Positions 1-10,944 of a stretch of DNA of 64,000 nucleotides are shown here, piece by piece. Each line of letters begins with the position of its first letter. Position 1 is the first letter of the stretch. The translations under genes and the position numbers were made by a program. The notes under the pieces were generated by a model. The model had not been told where the DNA came from. It was given only the letters and a program-made list of their open reading frames with translations, and searched no databases. The stretch comes from Chalara sp. BL73 (taxonomy: Eukaryota; Ascomycota; Leotiomycetes; Helotiales). The stretch lies in NCBI GenBank assembly GCA_918026815.1, contig CAKJVC010000055.1, positions 1 to 64,000 on the forward strand, given 5' to 3'.

Positions 1-1579
1 CTTGCTGAGGACCACGGCGAGCTGTATCGGCTGGGAGTGATTACCGAAGTTGAGGTGAGAAACGTCGAAGCTCGGTTTGGCAATGAGGATGTTTCGCTAA
101 GGGCAGAAATGCTGTCTACTTGGGATGGAGGGACATATTATGGGTTCACAACCAGAATGCTCATACTCAAATTGCGCATTGGCAAGGGCTTTCAGATACA
201 AATGATCCTGTCGGCATACGGACGGTGCAAAGCTGGGGCTTTCAAAGGTCGGATCTTCCCGCAGCAGCGGAGCGGCTTTATCGCCGTAATCGAATCGCGC
301 AAGAGATATCTGGCAATGCGCCATCTCAGTCCGGGAAGCCTCTGGAAGCCGCGAACAGGCAACCGCTAGTAGACGCGACAGAGATGATGGTGCAACTTTT
401 GGCTCAGCACAATCGACAAGCCGAGATGGTGGGGAGACCGCCCGCGACATTTCCTACTGCGCAAGCAGTCTTACCGCAATCAAGTACGCCACAACGACAA
501 ACCCTGCAGAGTACACGAGATAGTGGCAGAATATCTGCTCCCCATCAGACCCGAGACAAAATACGAGAAAGCGTAGAGCAGATGATAGCATAGAGGATAG
601 TACACCAAAACGAAGACGACAAGGGCCTAGCCCCGTGTGGATCAAGCACCTGATAAACCTTTTGATGTACAAGCTTACTTTAGGTCTCCAAACACGAGAG
701 ATCTTATGAACCACGCCGCCACGGCGATTGCAGCAAGCCCAGTACATCACTATAATCCGTTCGCATTTGACCCTTTCAGTAACAGTGGCAACGAAGAGCC
801 GTTCGGCGCCGTTTCCGGCGAGGGCAATGTCAATGAAAGACCAGAGGCCGATATCCTCGCCGAGCAACAAGTCGAAGAACCAGTTCCCACCGGATCGGGT
901 TCGCATTTATACTGCCGGCAGGAGAACAATACGCCGATATGGGTATTGGAAGGATATCCGCGCGGGATAGATACCACAAACTGGGGAGCTTCAACCACGG
1001 CATTCGTGCGAGAGACCAGCCGATGCAAAGAGTTCAACCCCTTCAAACCAACTGAACACACCTTGGTGAACATGGGCCAGGCGCAAGGCGGCCAGCGTGG
1101 CAAAAAGTCCAAACCGGGATTGCCATGTCCACATCTCTGGCATGATGATAATACCAAAATGCTCACCTGCCGCGACTGTCGCGATGATGCAATCTGGAAC
1201 CATTGGCCGGCACGAGCCAATGGGGTTTTGTAGATTCTTCGTCGTACGTTGAGAACGCCAAACGATTTTATTGTTCTAGCTGCGCCGATTCCGTTGTTCG
1301 GAAACATCTTTCCCGCCGGAAATATGAGATGGCGAAGGGACGTGCATCTGCGTTGACCAGCTAATGGAGAACTGGATATGCCGGGTGCACCGGTATCAGG
1401 CGAAGGTAGCGTGGTTGAAGAGAGACGATGCGATGATAAGGGAGGAAGCTAAGGATCCTAATTCTTCCATTCAATGCCCGGCTTGCAGGGAACGCACGCA
1501 GGAGCCGAGCTCAGGCGTCTGGATTTGTCGATGTTGCGGGCAGGAGGTCGTTTCAATGGAGCGGCTTCGGAAGCTCTAA
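1..1579 (+). pseudogene. Frameshifted C-terminal part of a paralogue of the 2.2-5.9 kb gene
   Basis: The upstream part lies outside the window. A coherent protein can be followed only by changing reading frame five times: near positions 90, 545, 640, 1230 and 1345. Each change goes in the same direction, as if one base had been lost. The readable product has a YRLGVI segment, then ILWVHN and AHWQGL. These match YRLGII, ILWIVN and NHWEAL in the last exon of the neighbouring gene. A basic nuclear-localisation-like segment (TPKRRR) follows at about 600-620. The end (about 1115-1579) is cysteine-rich, with pairs CRDC, YCSSC, QCPAC and ICRCC that look like a zinc-ribbon or treble-clef domain. The intact neighbour appears to lack this tail. 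I call it a pseudogene because no intron signals explain the frame changes. An assembly with base-loss errors is the alternative, but nearby genes are long and uninterrupted. Confidence 0.6.
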
Positions 1580-2206
1580 TTAGACTACTCTGATGCTACT
1601 ATCTCAAGAATTTCAGACAGAAGGAGATCGCTACACATGAATGCATCCAATGCTGGCGGGACAATAACATCTCTTGATGTCACTAATAATTTCAAAACAT
1701 CCATAGTATCGATCTACCATAGCATTGACAGAACCCAAATTATAGTCATATCCACAAATACGGTAGCTCAACTGTAGATTTAGCTATATATATATAATCT
1801 AGAAAGTAATATCCAGCCTACCTCAATCCAAGCCCATAGAAATATCAAATACACTCACAAGTCGAGGTTCCAATTTGAAATTTCTAAGCATTGTCGACGC
1901 ACAATCAGACCGAGCAAATTAGTAATTCGCCGGATCGTAAAAGAGCCAGGGCGCCGCAAACAATAGCAACTGCAAAGATAAACAAAGAGTCGGCAAAAGG
2001 ACAATAGGGGTAATCATGTGGTGCTAAGCGAGCCAATCAGAACCCCCAATTGACCACAATACCGTCCTATTGACATGTTTCAATCGATCTTTGAGCAAAC
2101 GTTTATAGAATCGAGGGAATTCTTTGTCTTCTTTGAGCGCAAGTACTCTTTGTAGAAAATGTTCGGACGTCGTTGTCAACTGCTGATTTTATAGCCCTGA
2201 GGCAAA
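1580..2206. other. Intergenic, upstream of the HGxxxQW-repeat gene
   Basis: No coding potential recognised. It contains AT-rich patches, including a TATATATATA run near 1785-1797. The last part presumably holds the promoter and 5' leader of the gene starting at 2207. Confidence 0.5.
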
Positions 2207-5200
2207 ATGGACAGGTCCGCGTCCGATCGAGAAGTATCAAATAGGGAATCTTCGCGGCCATCAGGTCAGAGAGGACGTAGTCGCGCTCGATCTAGATCGC
2301 CCAATCTACCAGGCTACCAGGATGGCGCTGGTGACCAAGCTCCTGGCCGGTCTTTCGTGCAACCAGGTGCACAACATCCAGCTCCACCTGCTCGTCAACC
2401 TCCTGCTCAACAGCAAGCTATCCCGTACCTCCAGCCCTCACCCTCGGGTCAAGGGGTGCAATCCGTTGTTTCTTCGTACATGGGAGTGATTCCCTCAAGA
2501 AACCCAACTTCAACATTGTGGTGAACGGCGAGAGAATCCCAGTTGAACGCGCATCGGCCGAAGAACTGCTTGATGCCATCAATGACTATGTCGACCGCCA
2601 TGGATACCATCCCAATCGGTATGAATATTTCGACCGCAGGCCAAGGAGGCGTATGACTTTCCAAGACATAGAGAGCAATCTTGTAGACGATAGAAGACGC
2701 AGGGCATATGTTGATAATCAGCGGCGCTTGGCAGCTGATAGAGCGGCTGAGGCGGTGAGGAGAGCCATTGATGAGGGACCGCCGCTGTTAGAGGATCAAT
2801 CGCAAGAACCGGACTTCGATGGCTATGGAGGACAGCATCGCCAATTCCCCCCAATGTGGGACCACACAAGACAATGTAGTTGATGACAGTCCTTTTGTCA
2901 ACAACAATGAATGGCAAGCAGCTACTCGGCGGTCACCATCACCCGTCCAGGAAAATCTATACGGTGATGGCGATTATATCGTCAACCCAGGCGACAATGC
3001 ATGGGGCAATGGCGACAATGATGACCCTTACAGAATATACGGCGCTGATGACGATGATGATTCAAGCAGCTCAAATCGCCAGCGATTACCATCTCCAGAA
3101 TTGCCGGTGTTGCTCAGACCGCCGGAGGTGGAACGGCTGCTCGGTCGCTTAGGTAGTCCATATGAAGAGTATCACCGTGCAAGAAACCAGCATGACGGGC
3201 TGCCAGACGAGGAGTGGGCTCGATTTTACTGGTCCCTCCCTGAAGCTGCTCAAGCAGAGATATTTCAAGATGACGTACTGATAGAAATAATATTCCATGG
3301 TAAGACAGTAACAGACTATATTTCTGGAATCATTGCAAAGATATTAGAGCATCCTCCTAGTGTGCCGCTAGAAGTATTCAAGAATATCCCGATAAGTCCT
3401 GACTGGAGGGACTTTCTCACAACCCTTGCTCAGCCTGGGGAGATAAAGCCATGGTATTGGGTTGATATCATGCACCACATAATGAGTGGGATAAGCCCCT
3501 TACAGTGGCAAACTCGGCTTGAGAGATTTCATCTAGGAGTTTTTGACGATGGGTCCGTAGGATATCTCGGAAGCACAACATCTCCTCTATCGAGTCCTCC
3601 ATCAAGTCCTCCAGAGGAGCTTACCCAGTTTGTTGAATTAGAGCTAGCCATAGTAAGGGAGCGAGAACTCGCTGCTCATTTGAGAAATTTGGCAAGGATG
3701 GCGAGAGAAAGGCCATCACAAATATTTTCTCCAGATGTGCATGGAACTATCGACCAATGGATCAACCTTCCCGAGAGGTTTCGAAAACTGGGCATTACCT
3801 CCAGCACGTCAAGGTCTCTGCTGATCCGGCTACTCAAGCCGTACGGGTATGACTTGGATGTCCATGGCAATATGTTCGAGTGGGTAGCCGCAGGTATGCC
3901 TGATGGAAGGGGCCAGCGACAGCAGAATCCAGATTATTATCCTGCTGTGGTAAGTGCCTTCATCGTGAAAACAATCCAAAGCACTGCTAACTCTGTATAG
4001 CATGGAACTTTCGCACAATGGCAGTCTATGGGATCACCATCAAGGGAGAACCTTATTGGGTCTGCTTCACCTATGCGAAGAAGCGATAGATACGACCATA
4101 CCGTTCATGGTAATTACTTTCAATGGGATGCCATGGGACGGCCATCCGTAAACATCCTCTTAGCAGCGGCGCGCCGAATGATCAACCTCCCCGTAATGAC
4201 AAATTATGGTAATTCGCCGTCTTTCAACAGCTTCGGGGAATATGATCCAAACATGCACGGGACTGTGCATCAATGGTTTGAAGGTTTTCCTGATCCGATT
4301 GCTGAAAATCGCCGACAAAAACACCGTGAACAGACTAAAACTCTAGTCTCAAGGAAGCGTGGGGGCCGAAGCATAAGAAGGAATAACCCCCTAGAGTTCT
4401 TACAAGATAGCCAGAACGCAAATAAGAGAGAAAGGGTGCTATTTCGCCGTACAAAAGTGGCATGCGTTGTATGCCAACAAAATGGTATTCCGCCTGAGCG
4501 ATGCGGATTAAGGCGGCCTTGTCAGCGGTGCGTTCGCATAAAAACCCATAGAATATGCAAGGATGAGAATGAACAGAACGATCCATTTATGCCAGGTCGA
4601 AGATGGGCAAAGGAATGGGAGAGCCAATGGGAAAAGGAATTCTTCATAAGCAGTGAGTCTGACAAGGACAGCAACAATGATGACGATAATAACGGAAATG
4701 ACGGCGAGGACGATGATGACGATGATTCCAGTGCCTCGGATGGGGGGTATGGTGCTGACATCGGCTATGGCGACGACATCGAGGCAATAGACGCCAACAC
4801 TGAGTCTATTGACGACGTTCTAGTTGACGACGGATCTAGCGTAGAAATAATTGGTCTGCATGAAAATTTAGCTGCCCTGAGAGAGGCCATTGGTGAGTTC
4901 TAATCTGCCATGGATGGATTCCATGCTAATATCTATGGAAGACTATTGGATGTTTACGCCGGTATTCAATCATTCCGTTTCAGACCACTGTGGGTTCCAA
5001 GCAATGGCTGATGCCATCACCTCAACGAGAAGAATCTTGCTTGGTCCTGATGCGCAAGCTGTTTCGGGCCAAGACCTGCTGGAAATACTCTTCGAAGACC
5101 AGGGCAACAATGAACTTGTGCCGACAGAGGGATTTCAGAATTATATAGATCAGCAGCCTATTCAGAGTCAGCAAGAGCTTCGCAGATCTCACACCATCAG

Positions 5201-5888
5201 CGATGAGCATTTTAGGGCCATATTGATCCTTCTCGGCCACGGAGAGGGCACGGAACCGTATCGGTTGGGAATCATCGCGAGAAGCGGTCCAGATCAAGAA
5301 GTGGTCCGAATATATACCATAGATCCACCAGGTTCCGAAGACGAGCCTATATTATGGATTGTAAATGATGGTTTTGAGGATATAGCTCCTGCAGACCTTG
5401 GCGCAATCAACCACTGGGAGGCACTTGGCACTCCTCTGGCAAATAGTCCACATCCGGACACGGCATGGTTTAATAACTTGCGACATGCCATGGATTCTGT
5501 GAATGATTCGAAGATCACAATGGACGACGGTGCTCAATCTCCCCATGTGGGAAGTTCTGCCAATGCAGGAGAGGGTCCGTCTTCGGCGCCGACGCCTCGG
5601 GTTAGAAATGGGAAAAGAAAAGCTTCAAGAGATGGCGCTGACGGAGAACAAAGTCCCAAAAGACACCGAACGTCATCCGCTTCGTCAAATGTGACAGTTC
5701 CGAGGCCAGCCTTCCCCGCTACTCCTTCTCCAAGCGACGTCTTGTATACGTCTTTAAATGACGTCGCAGACTCGCAAATCAATCAGTACGACCCAGACGC
5801 GTTGATAAGAGGTCAAATTAATCCTGAGAATGATCCACTCGCAGTTGAACTTGAAAATGAGATGAGAAGGATGTTTGAAGATGGGTGA
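2207..5888 (+). CDS. Large uncharacterised protein: HGxxxQW repeats, Cys6 cluster, OTU-like C-terminal region
   Basis: I read three exons: 2207-3949, 4001-4892 and 4942-5888. Intron 1 has GTAAGT, GCTAAC and TATAG. Intron 2 has GTGAGT, TGCTAAT and AAG, and removes an in-frame TAA. The product is about 1193 residues. In order it has: an Arg/Ser-rich then Pro/Gln-rich N-terminus; an acidic stretch; a helical middle; five HGxxx(Q/E)W units (residues about 512-670); six cysteines spaced C-x2-C-x9-C-x5-C-x2-C-x8-C (about 735-780); a very acidic linker; and a region with SDHCGF (Cys about 895) and NHWEAL (His about 1035). The last pair resembles the Cys and His of OTU proteases. A bipartite nuclear signal (KRK then PKRHR, about 1090-1110) follows. 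Exon 1 reads in frame only if one base is missing near 2480-2515 and one is extra in the C6 run at 2847-2852, so it may carry two compensating frameshifts or errors. Function unknown; the OTU assignment is a hypothesis. Confidence 0.6.
3731..4279 (+). repeat. Five degenerate HGxxx(Q/E)W protein repeat units
   Basis: The invariant His codons lie at 3740, 3863, 4001, 4106 and 4256. The cores read HGTIDQW, HGNMFEW, HGTFAQW, HGNYFQW and HGTVHQW. An Asp or Tyr-Asp usually precedes the unit and a Gly/Pro-rich turn (for example GMPD, GSPS, GRPS, GFPD) follows it. Unit 3 begins exactly at the splice acceptor of intron 1. Unit spacing in the spliced message is 123, 87, 105 and 150 nt. I do not know a named family with this motif. 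Confidence 0.7.
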
Positions 5889-6846
5889 GATCCAAGAATC
5901 CATCCTAGAGATGGTGCTTCAGAGACGAGTGCATTCTGTCTGGAAAGGAGGGTGTGAAAATGAATCACAACCCATTCACAAACCTATCGCAGCTTTCGGT
6001 GCATCAAAGCTTGCCGACAAGATGTTCGTACTTCCCGCCATAAAGAAATTCCAGAGAATTGAGCCTTCAAGTTCAGTATTTTAAAAGCCCCTGAAGCGTG
6101 TTCTTGGTCTCCAGGAAAGGTTGCAAGAATCAAGAGATAGGGTTGTATTTCTAGCTATGGCGTATAACACTGCAGGATGCGCTGGCGCGACAATGATACT
6201 GAAGGCACTTCAAGACAGGTAGGGCCGTGGCTCTAAAAACTATTTAAAGAATGATAGTTCATCGCATCATATGCCAATAGTGGCGGGCCACACGAGGTTG
6301 TAGGGCGGTGGGTGGAGAGACTGGTGAAAGAGACTGAGTTTAGACTAGGTATTGTCTCACAAAGCAGAGTGTAATGACGGCGAGTGGCGCCGTAGTCCCA
6401 ATGATTAGTTGCCAACACGAGGTGGCGGTGGCTCAATATGGAAGCACTGATTAAGCAGAAGCTATGACGCGCCCCTAAATAGATACTCGAAAGGGTTCAA
6501 GTATACATACAAGACAGAATTTCCAGCCTAATGCTTCGTATATCTTAGATGATCGAAAATAGTGGAAGATGAATGTAGCCTGTGTATCTCAAATTCAGAT
6601 TTCGAGAATATAAATTTGTTGTGTGACCAAAGGAAAGCCTCCTCGCGGGCTGAGTAGAATATATTGAATCGAACAGATTATATCGCTATGTACAGCTATC
6701 ATAAAACATTCATAAAGACAGTCGTATATCATCAAAGTGGATTGTTCCTTTCGTTGCCGTATCCTCCTTTCACACAATTATTAGTAGCCATGAACTTTTG
6801 TCTGCCTAACGAAAATAGGACGTGTTCATCTCTTGAGCTGACCAAC
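5889..6846. other. Downstream of the repeat gene; possible relic of a further exon
   Basis: Just after the 5886-5888 stop, another frame is open from 5875 to 6081. After one TAA, the same frame continues to a TAG at 6220-6222. The second part includes LQERLQESRDRVVF and AMAYNTAGCAGATM, which looks like real protein rather than noise. It could be a decayed extra exon or separate gene remnant. No similarity is recognised. From 6223 to 6846 I see nothing except the 3' flank of the minus-strand gene that follows. Confidence 0.3.
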
Positions 6847-8658
6847 TCAGATGTCGATTAATTTCGGGCGATGGCTCAGCTCGCTCTCTCTTTTCATCGC
6901 CTTATCTGTCTTATTCCTCTTCAAGAAGATTGAAAGCGCATTACTCTTCTTGTCCTTTCTTTCCTCAATCATTAACGGCTCCTTCTTCTTGCCTTTGCCT
7001 TTGACGCTTCCCTCGTGCATTGTCTTAGACCTCCTGCTCTTCCCACCCTCCGATGGCGCAATACGACTTGAGATCACAGTCTCACTGGTTGCTTTCATAG
7101 GGTTCCGAGGTCTAATCGTGGACTCACTGTCCGCCCTCCGCAACGTGCGTCCACTTCGACCGCTGACGACACTTTCCACCTCGACAAGCCTCTCTTCCCT
7201 TGCTCGGTCACGGATCCGCTCTTTTTTCTGGCGCATAGCTTCAGGGGTGATGAACTCCCCATCAACGCTAGTAGCGACGGACCGAGCCTCAACCTCTGCA
7301 ATACCGCGTCGCCAAGTATCAATTGTGCTGAGCTCCCTTTCGTCATACACAAGGGCCTCCTGCATCTGATGCGCCTCTTTCTTAACAGCCGCATCGTTCT
7401 GAAGCTTCTTAATAATTTTGAACCCTCCAAACATAACAACAGTCACGCCCACGGCAAGTCCTCCGGCAATTAAAAATTGTGGAGAGGCCAGCAGAGCAAA
7501 GGCGGCAGGTGAGCTGGTCTTCAGCGCTGCTAGAATACCCGGACCCATCTTTGAAAGGATATTAGACAGTTCCGCCAAGGTGAGTGCGACTGCAGCCATA
7601 GCTTCGGGATTAGCTTGCAGGTTCGTGATGATAGCTGTGGCGCTGTTGTGCAGGCATTGCGCTTCAAGAAGCAAGGCATCAAGCTTGCTCATCGTTGTAG
7701 CCAGCTCCTGCTGATCTTTATTGGCAACAGCAGAATTGGCGCGAAGCTCAGGTGGCAAAGGTCCATAAGCAAGGTTCATATCTATCCCCTCGTCATCTTG
7801 AGCATGTAAGTCGGGTACCGAATTTACCCTTCTTGTGACCTGACTTGTATATGGAGGAGGCAGTGTCTCTACACGACTGAGCTGGCTAGCGTTGAAGTCG
7901 TTGGGTGAACGAGGAGATGGAAAATCAGTGTGTCGACGTACGAGGTATGGTGTGGATGGCTCTGCGTTTTCTATGTATGGTGAATGGTACGATTTTGGTG
8001 ATCGGTGTGATCTATGTTCTCCACCATGGTGACTCGAAGATCGTTTACTGTGTCTGCTCTTTCCACTCCGCGCACTGACTACACTTCCCTCACTGACCAT
8101 TGAGAGATTTCGCATTGTCAATGGAGGGCGAGATACGGCGTCCCTTGGGCCATACTCATCGTGTCGACGAGAACGGTGGGATGATCGAGAGTGTCTCGAG
8201 CTGGCGATTGACCGTGTTTCCTCTCTGGCTTGCGCCAACCTTTTATCAGATTTCTCCCTTATTCTTGCTTGGTGTTCCGCATGCAATGCCTCCTTCTTCT
8301 CTTTGTATGCATCCCTTGCATCCTTGAAGATGTTCGCAAGATGCTTGCCCTGCATCGAATTAGTAGACAGCTCCAAGCAAAGAGTTGACAATCGAGAGAG
8401 GCATACCGTGCTGACTACTTTGCCAGACTTATTGATTATAGTTACTGTCTCCATAAGAGGCATGATGAAAGAGTTGTGTCGAAGACCAGCTTCGATGCTT
8501 TGTGCTATTGTCCCAATTCCAATGTTGCGGTGAGAGAGATCGAGATACCGACGCCAGCACCGAATCCAGCAGCGTACTATCCAAACAATCACCTCTATCC
8601 AGTTCCAACTGTTCCGTAACTTCGGTGTTAACCTTGTCCAAGATCAGATCCTTTTCTT
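6847..8658 (-). CDS. Conserved fungal protein with Ser/Arg-rich region and one membrane segment; 5' end unresolved
   Basis: The main exon is 8349-6847. An intron at 8406-8350 (GTATGC, CTAAT, CAG; 57 nt) has no stop and keeps frame, so unspliced translation runs through it. Upstream coding continues to about 8658, where a pyrimidine-rich tract ending in TAG looks like another acceptor, so the true start probably lies in an unseen 5' exon. Visible parts are: an N-terminal segment with TIAQSIEAGLRHNSF and GKHLANIFKDARDAY; a charged coiled stretch (AYKEKKEAL); a long Ser/Arg/His-rich disordered region; a helical segment with LDALLLEAQCLHNSA; one hydrophobic segment (FLIAGGLAVGVTVVMFGGF); and a basic tail. 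In the CT repeat near 8529-8537 one extra base breaks the frame between VSRSL and RNIGIG. Function unknown; probably membrane- or vesicle-associated. Confidence 0.7.
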
Positions 8659-10113
8659 CTATGACAAGAGAGAAAAGAAGAAGAGCAGAACGAGGGGAGG
8701 CAGAGGAGTCGGCCTTTTGTTAGAGCTTGAGCCAGTAAGGGAAATGTCTTATCGCGATTGGAGCACTTAAGCCTAACCCAGCCGATCAGGTTCTTCCTAC
8801 AAGCCCGTTTCTCGGCAAAAGGATATCTCCTGCCGGATCAGCCCCCGTGGGCTCTTACAGGGCCCTGGCAGAGCTGATAGCCGCTATCGAGCCTATAAGA
8901 CTGCGCCAGCTCGATGCTGTGGACCAGTGGATGCCCAACGCGATTCTGCACCTCAAACCGAGTGACACGACCTCCAGGTTATTCTTAGCGGCAAGGGAGG
9001 TACCGGAGCAAAGAGGAAGGCGAGTGTGGTATTTAGAGAAAGTCACCTGAGGGAAAGCTCGGTTATGAATTGATTGCTGGGTAAAAAGAAAGAGTTTCAT
9101 TCATATCTGCTTGATGAGATGAGTGAGTGATAGAATCGATTGAGGGGCAATTAGGCCGCGTGGATAGAAGCTGAGAGAGCAAGCACCGCCACTCCCCAGA
9201 TTGTGGTTGTGGCTTGAGCATGTGAGAAGCCGGCAGCACAAGCATTTTTGGGCATTACTGTCCTACCAAAATATGTATGTACTGGTAGAGAAACCTATCA
9301 TAAGAGCCGACCCCCTTTTTTGCCACGTCCACTGCAGAGGAGCATCATGACTCAAAGTACGACCTGGCCCGTCACGTGATGAACCGCTTTGGAAAAGAGT
9401 CTGTTAGTCTTCCCGTCCATAATAAGTCAAACCCGTTGACCAAATCTTTTATGGTATGAATTTAAAATAGGTTCCTTAGTTTTATAAGTTTAAAAGCGTT
9501 TACATTATATTTGTTAAGTAATTTTCTAAACGGTACATGCGCCATAAGCCCTTGTTACGGCGATAGGCGATCCTTAATTGAAGAACTACAATAACCTGAG
9601 TGGTAGTCTAGATAAAAATAGGTATGCCACGTAGTAAGTATTGTATTTCCGGTATCAAGTATAGAAATACTATTAAAGTCAAACGCAAAGCTCTTACTTA
9701 AGGAAAACTCTACAACTCGCAATCTTTCTACACGTGTCTTAGATATTATCACGTGACTCTTTCATTCTTCCAGTTTCGGCGGTCCTTCAACCGCAGCCTG
9801 TAATACTTTATCAAACGAGTATGCAGTCGTTCTTGGATTTCTTAAAAATCAAGATCATCCTGGGCGGTGCCGCCTCTCGGGAACGGTGCTTCTAAAGGAG
9901 ACAGAACCCCTGGGACCGTGTAACAAGACTGTTCGTAACACGAAGTTCACAAAGGGACTAATAATATGCTCCAAGAAAGTACAACATAGGGAAAAGCAGT
10001 ATTTTGCTATTGTACTTGCAACTGATTCCAATACGGCGGCTACATTAACACTCCTGAAACCAACCCAGAAACAGCCTCCGTGACCCAGAAACGAAGGTAG
10101 ATTAGGCCTGGAT
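8659..10113. other. Intergenic, with an AT-rich patch at about 9400-9750
   Basis: No gene recognised. The AT-rich patch lies between two copies of the palindrome TCACGTGA, at 9372-9379 and 9749-9756. I found no ORF with family features, no terminal repeats and no target-site duplication. The short ORFs at 8847-9050 and 9886-10083 have no recognisable motifs. Confidence 0.4.
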
Positions 10114-10944
10114 CTACACGCGCGAAGCAAACCCACCAATTGGATTGATCACTATGACCTCAAAGGGTTTGCTAATCAATTCTTCTTTGGTCAGGGTTTC
10201 AGTCATGGCCCCAAAGTAAGGGGTGCTCAAGTGGATATCGACGGTGGCTTTGTCGGCGTCTATTCACTTTTGTTAGCTGTGGTAGACAGAGGGCGTGAGG
10301 GGGGATCCGATGAGAGGAATCAATGTAGGATGAAATAAGGAATGAATAGCATTTGGCTAGGCGGAAATGAAAGAAAAAGATCCCAAGTGCGGAACGTGAA
10401 TGGATAGGAACTAATAAGCAATCGTGGTGCGGATGGAGGGGATCTGGCTAAAAAGACATAATTACAAGTCTCTTGGAAAAGGAGGACGTTGGTTCCGGTT
10501 TGAGAGTCAATTTGCTCGAATACTTGGTATTTTTTCTACGAACAGTTAAACTTGGTTAACGCTTTGCCATGCCACAGGTTCGTAATTGTCGGCTGGGATA
10601 AGGAGTGAGATATCAAACGAAATGAACACGTCCAAAAAAAAAGTCAAAGAAGACAAAAAGAACGGGACAACAAATGTAGTGAAACTCACAACGCCTTTTT
10701 CGTTCTCATAGACTTTGCTTACGAGATCAAGGAGGACTTCTTTGAGCTGCGTTCCTCGTTAGTATGTATACATAATGCAGCGATAATTACGCCGAGAAGC
10801 AAGAGGAAATTGGAAAAAGCAGAGTCTGAAAGAATATTGTAATTAAGTTGCGCTCAAAAATCAAGTAGAAAATAGAAGACAAACTCGGCTCTCCTTGCCT
10901 GGGGTGGGGTTGAAGATGGCGACAACTTGAATTTCTTCTGACAT
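10114..10944 (-). CDS. ABM-domain protein (antibiotic biosynthesis monooxygenase family)
   Basis: A four-exon gene made of exons too short to stand out as ORFs: 10944-10885, 10746-10690, 10535-10466 and 10259-10114. Introns have TACTAAC and CAG (intron 1), GTGAGT and TAG (intron 2), and GTAATT, GCTAAC and TAG (intron 3). Phases join exactly to give 110 residues. The product has the one-domain layout of small ABM proteins: an N-terminal strand MSEEIQVVAIFNPTPGK, helix EVLLDLVSKVYENEKG, central strand KYQVFEQ, strand TNVLLFQETY, then ATVDIHLSTPYF and a C-terminal strand FEVIVINPIGG. The family includes heme-independent quinol or anthrone monooxygenases and many stress or metabolite-handling proteins. 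The substrate here cannot be told. No signal peptide, so probably cytosolic. Confidence 0.85.

Noticed and set aside
97..450. Minus-strand open frame of 117 codons at the left end
   Set aside because: It lies opposite the pseudogene's protein-like frames and has no motif.
9372..9756. Mobile element bounded by two TCACGTGA palindromes
   Set aside because: The palindrome is a common E-box-like site in this window, and I saw no target-site duplication, coding or other terminal similarity.
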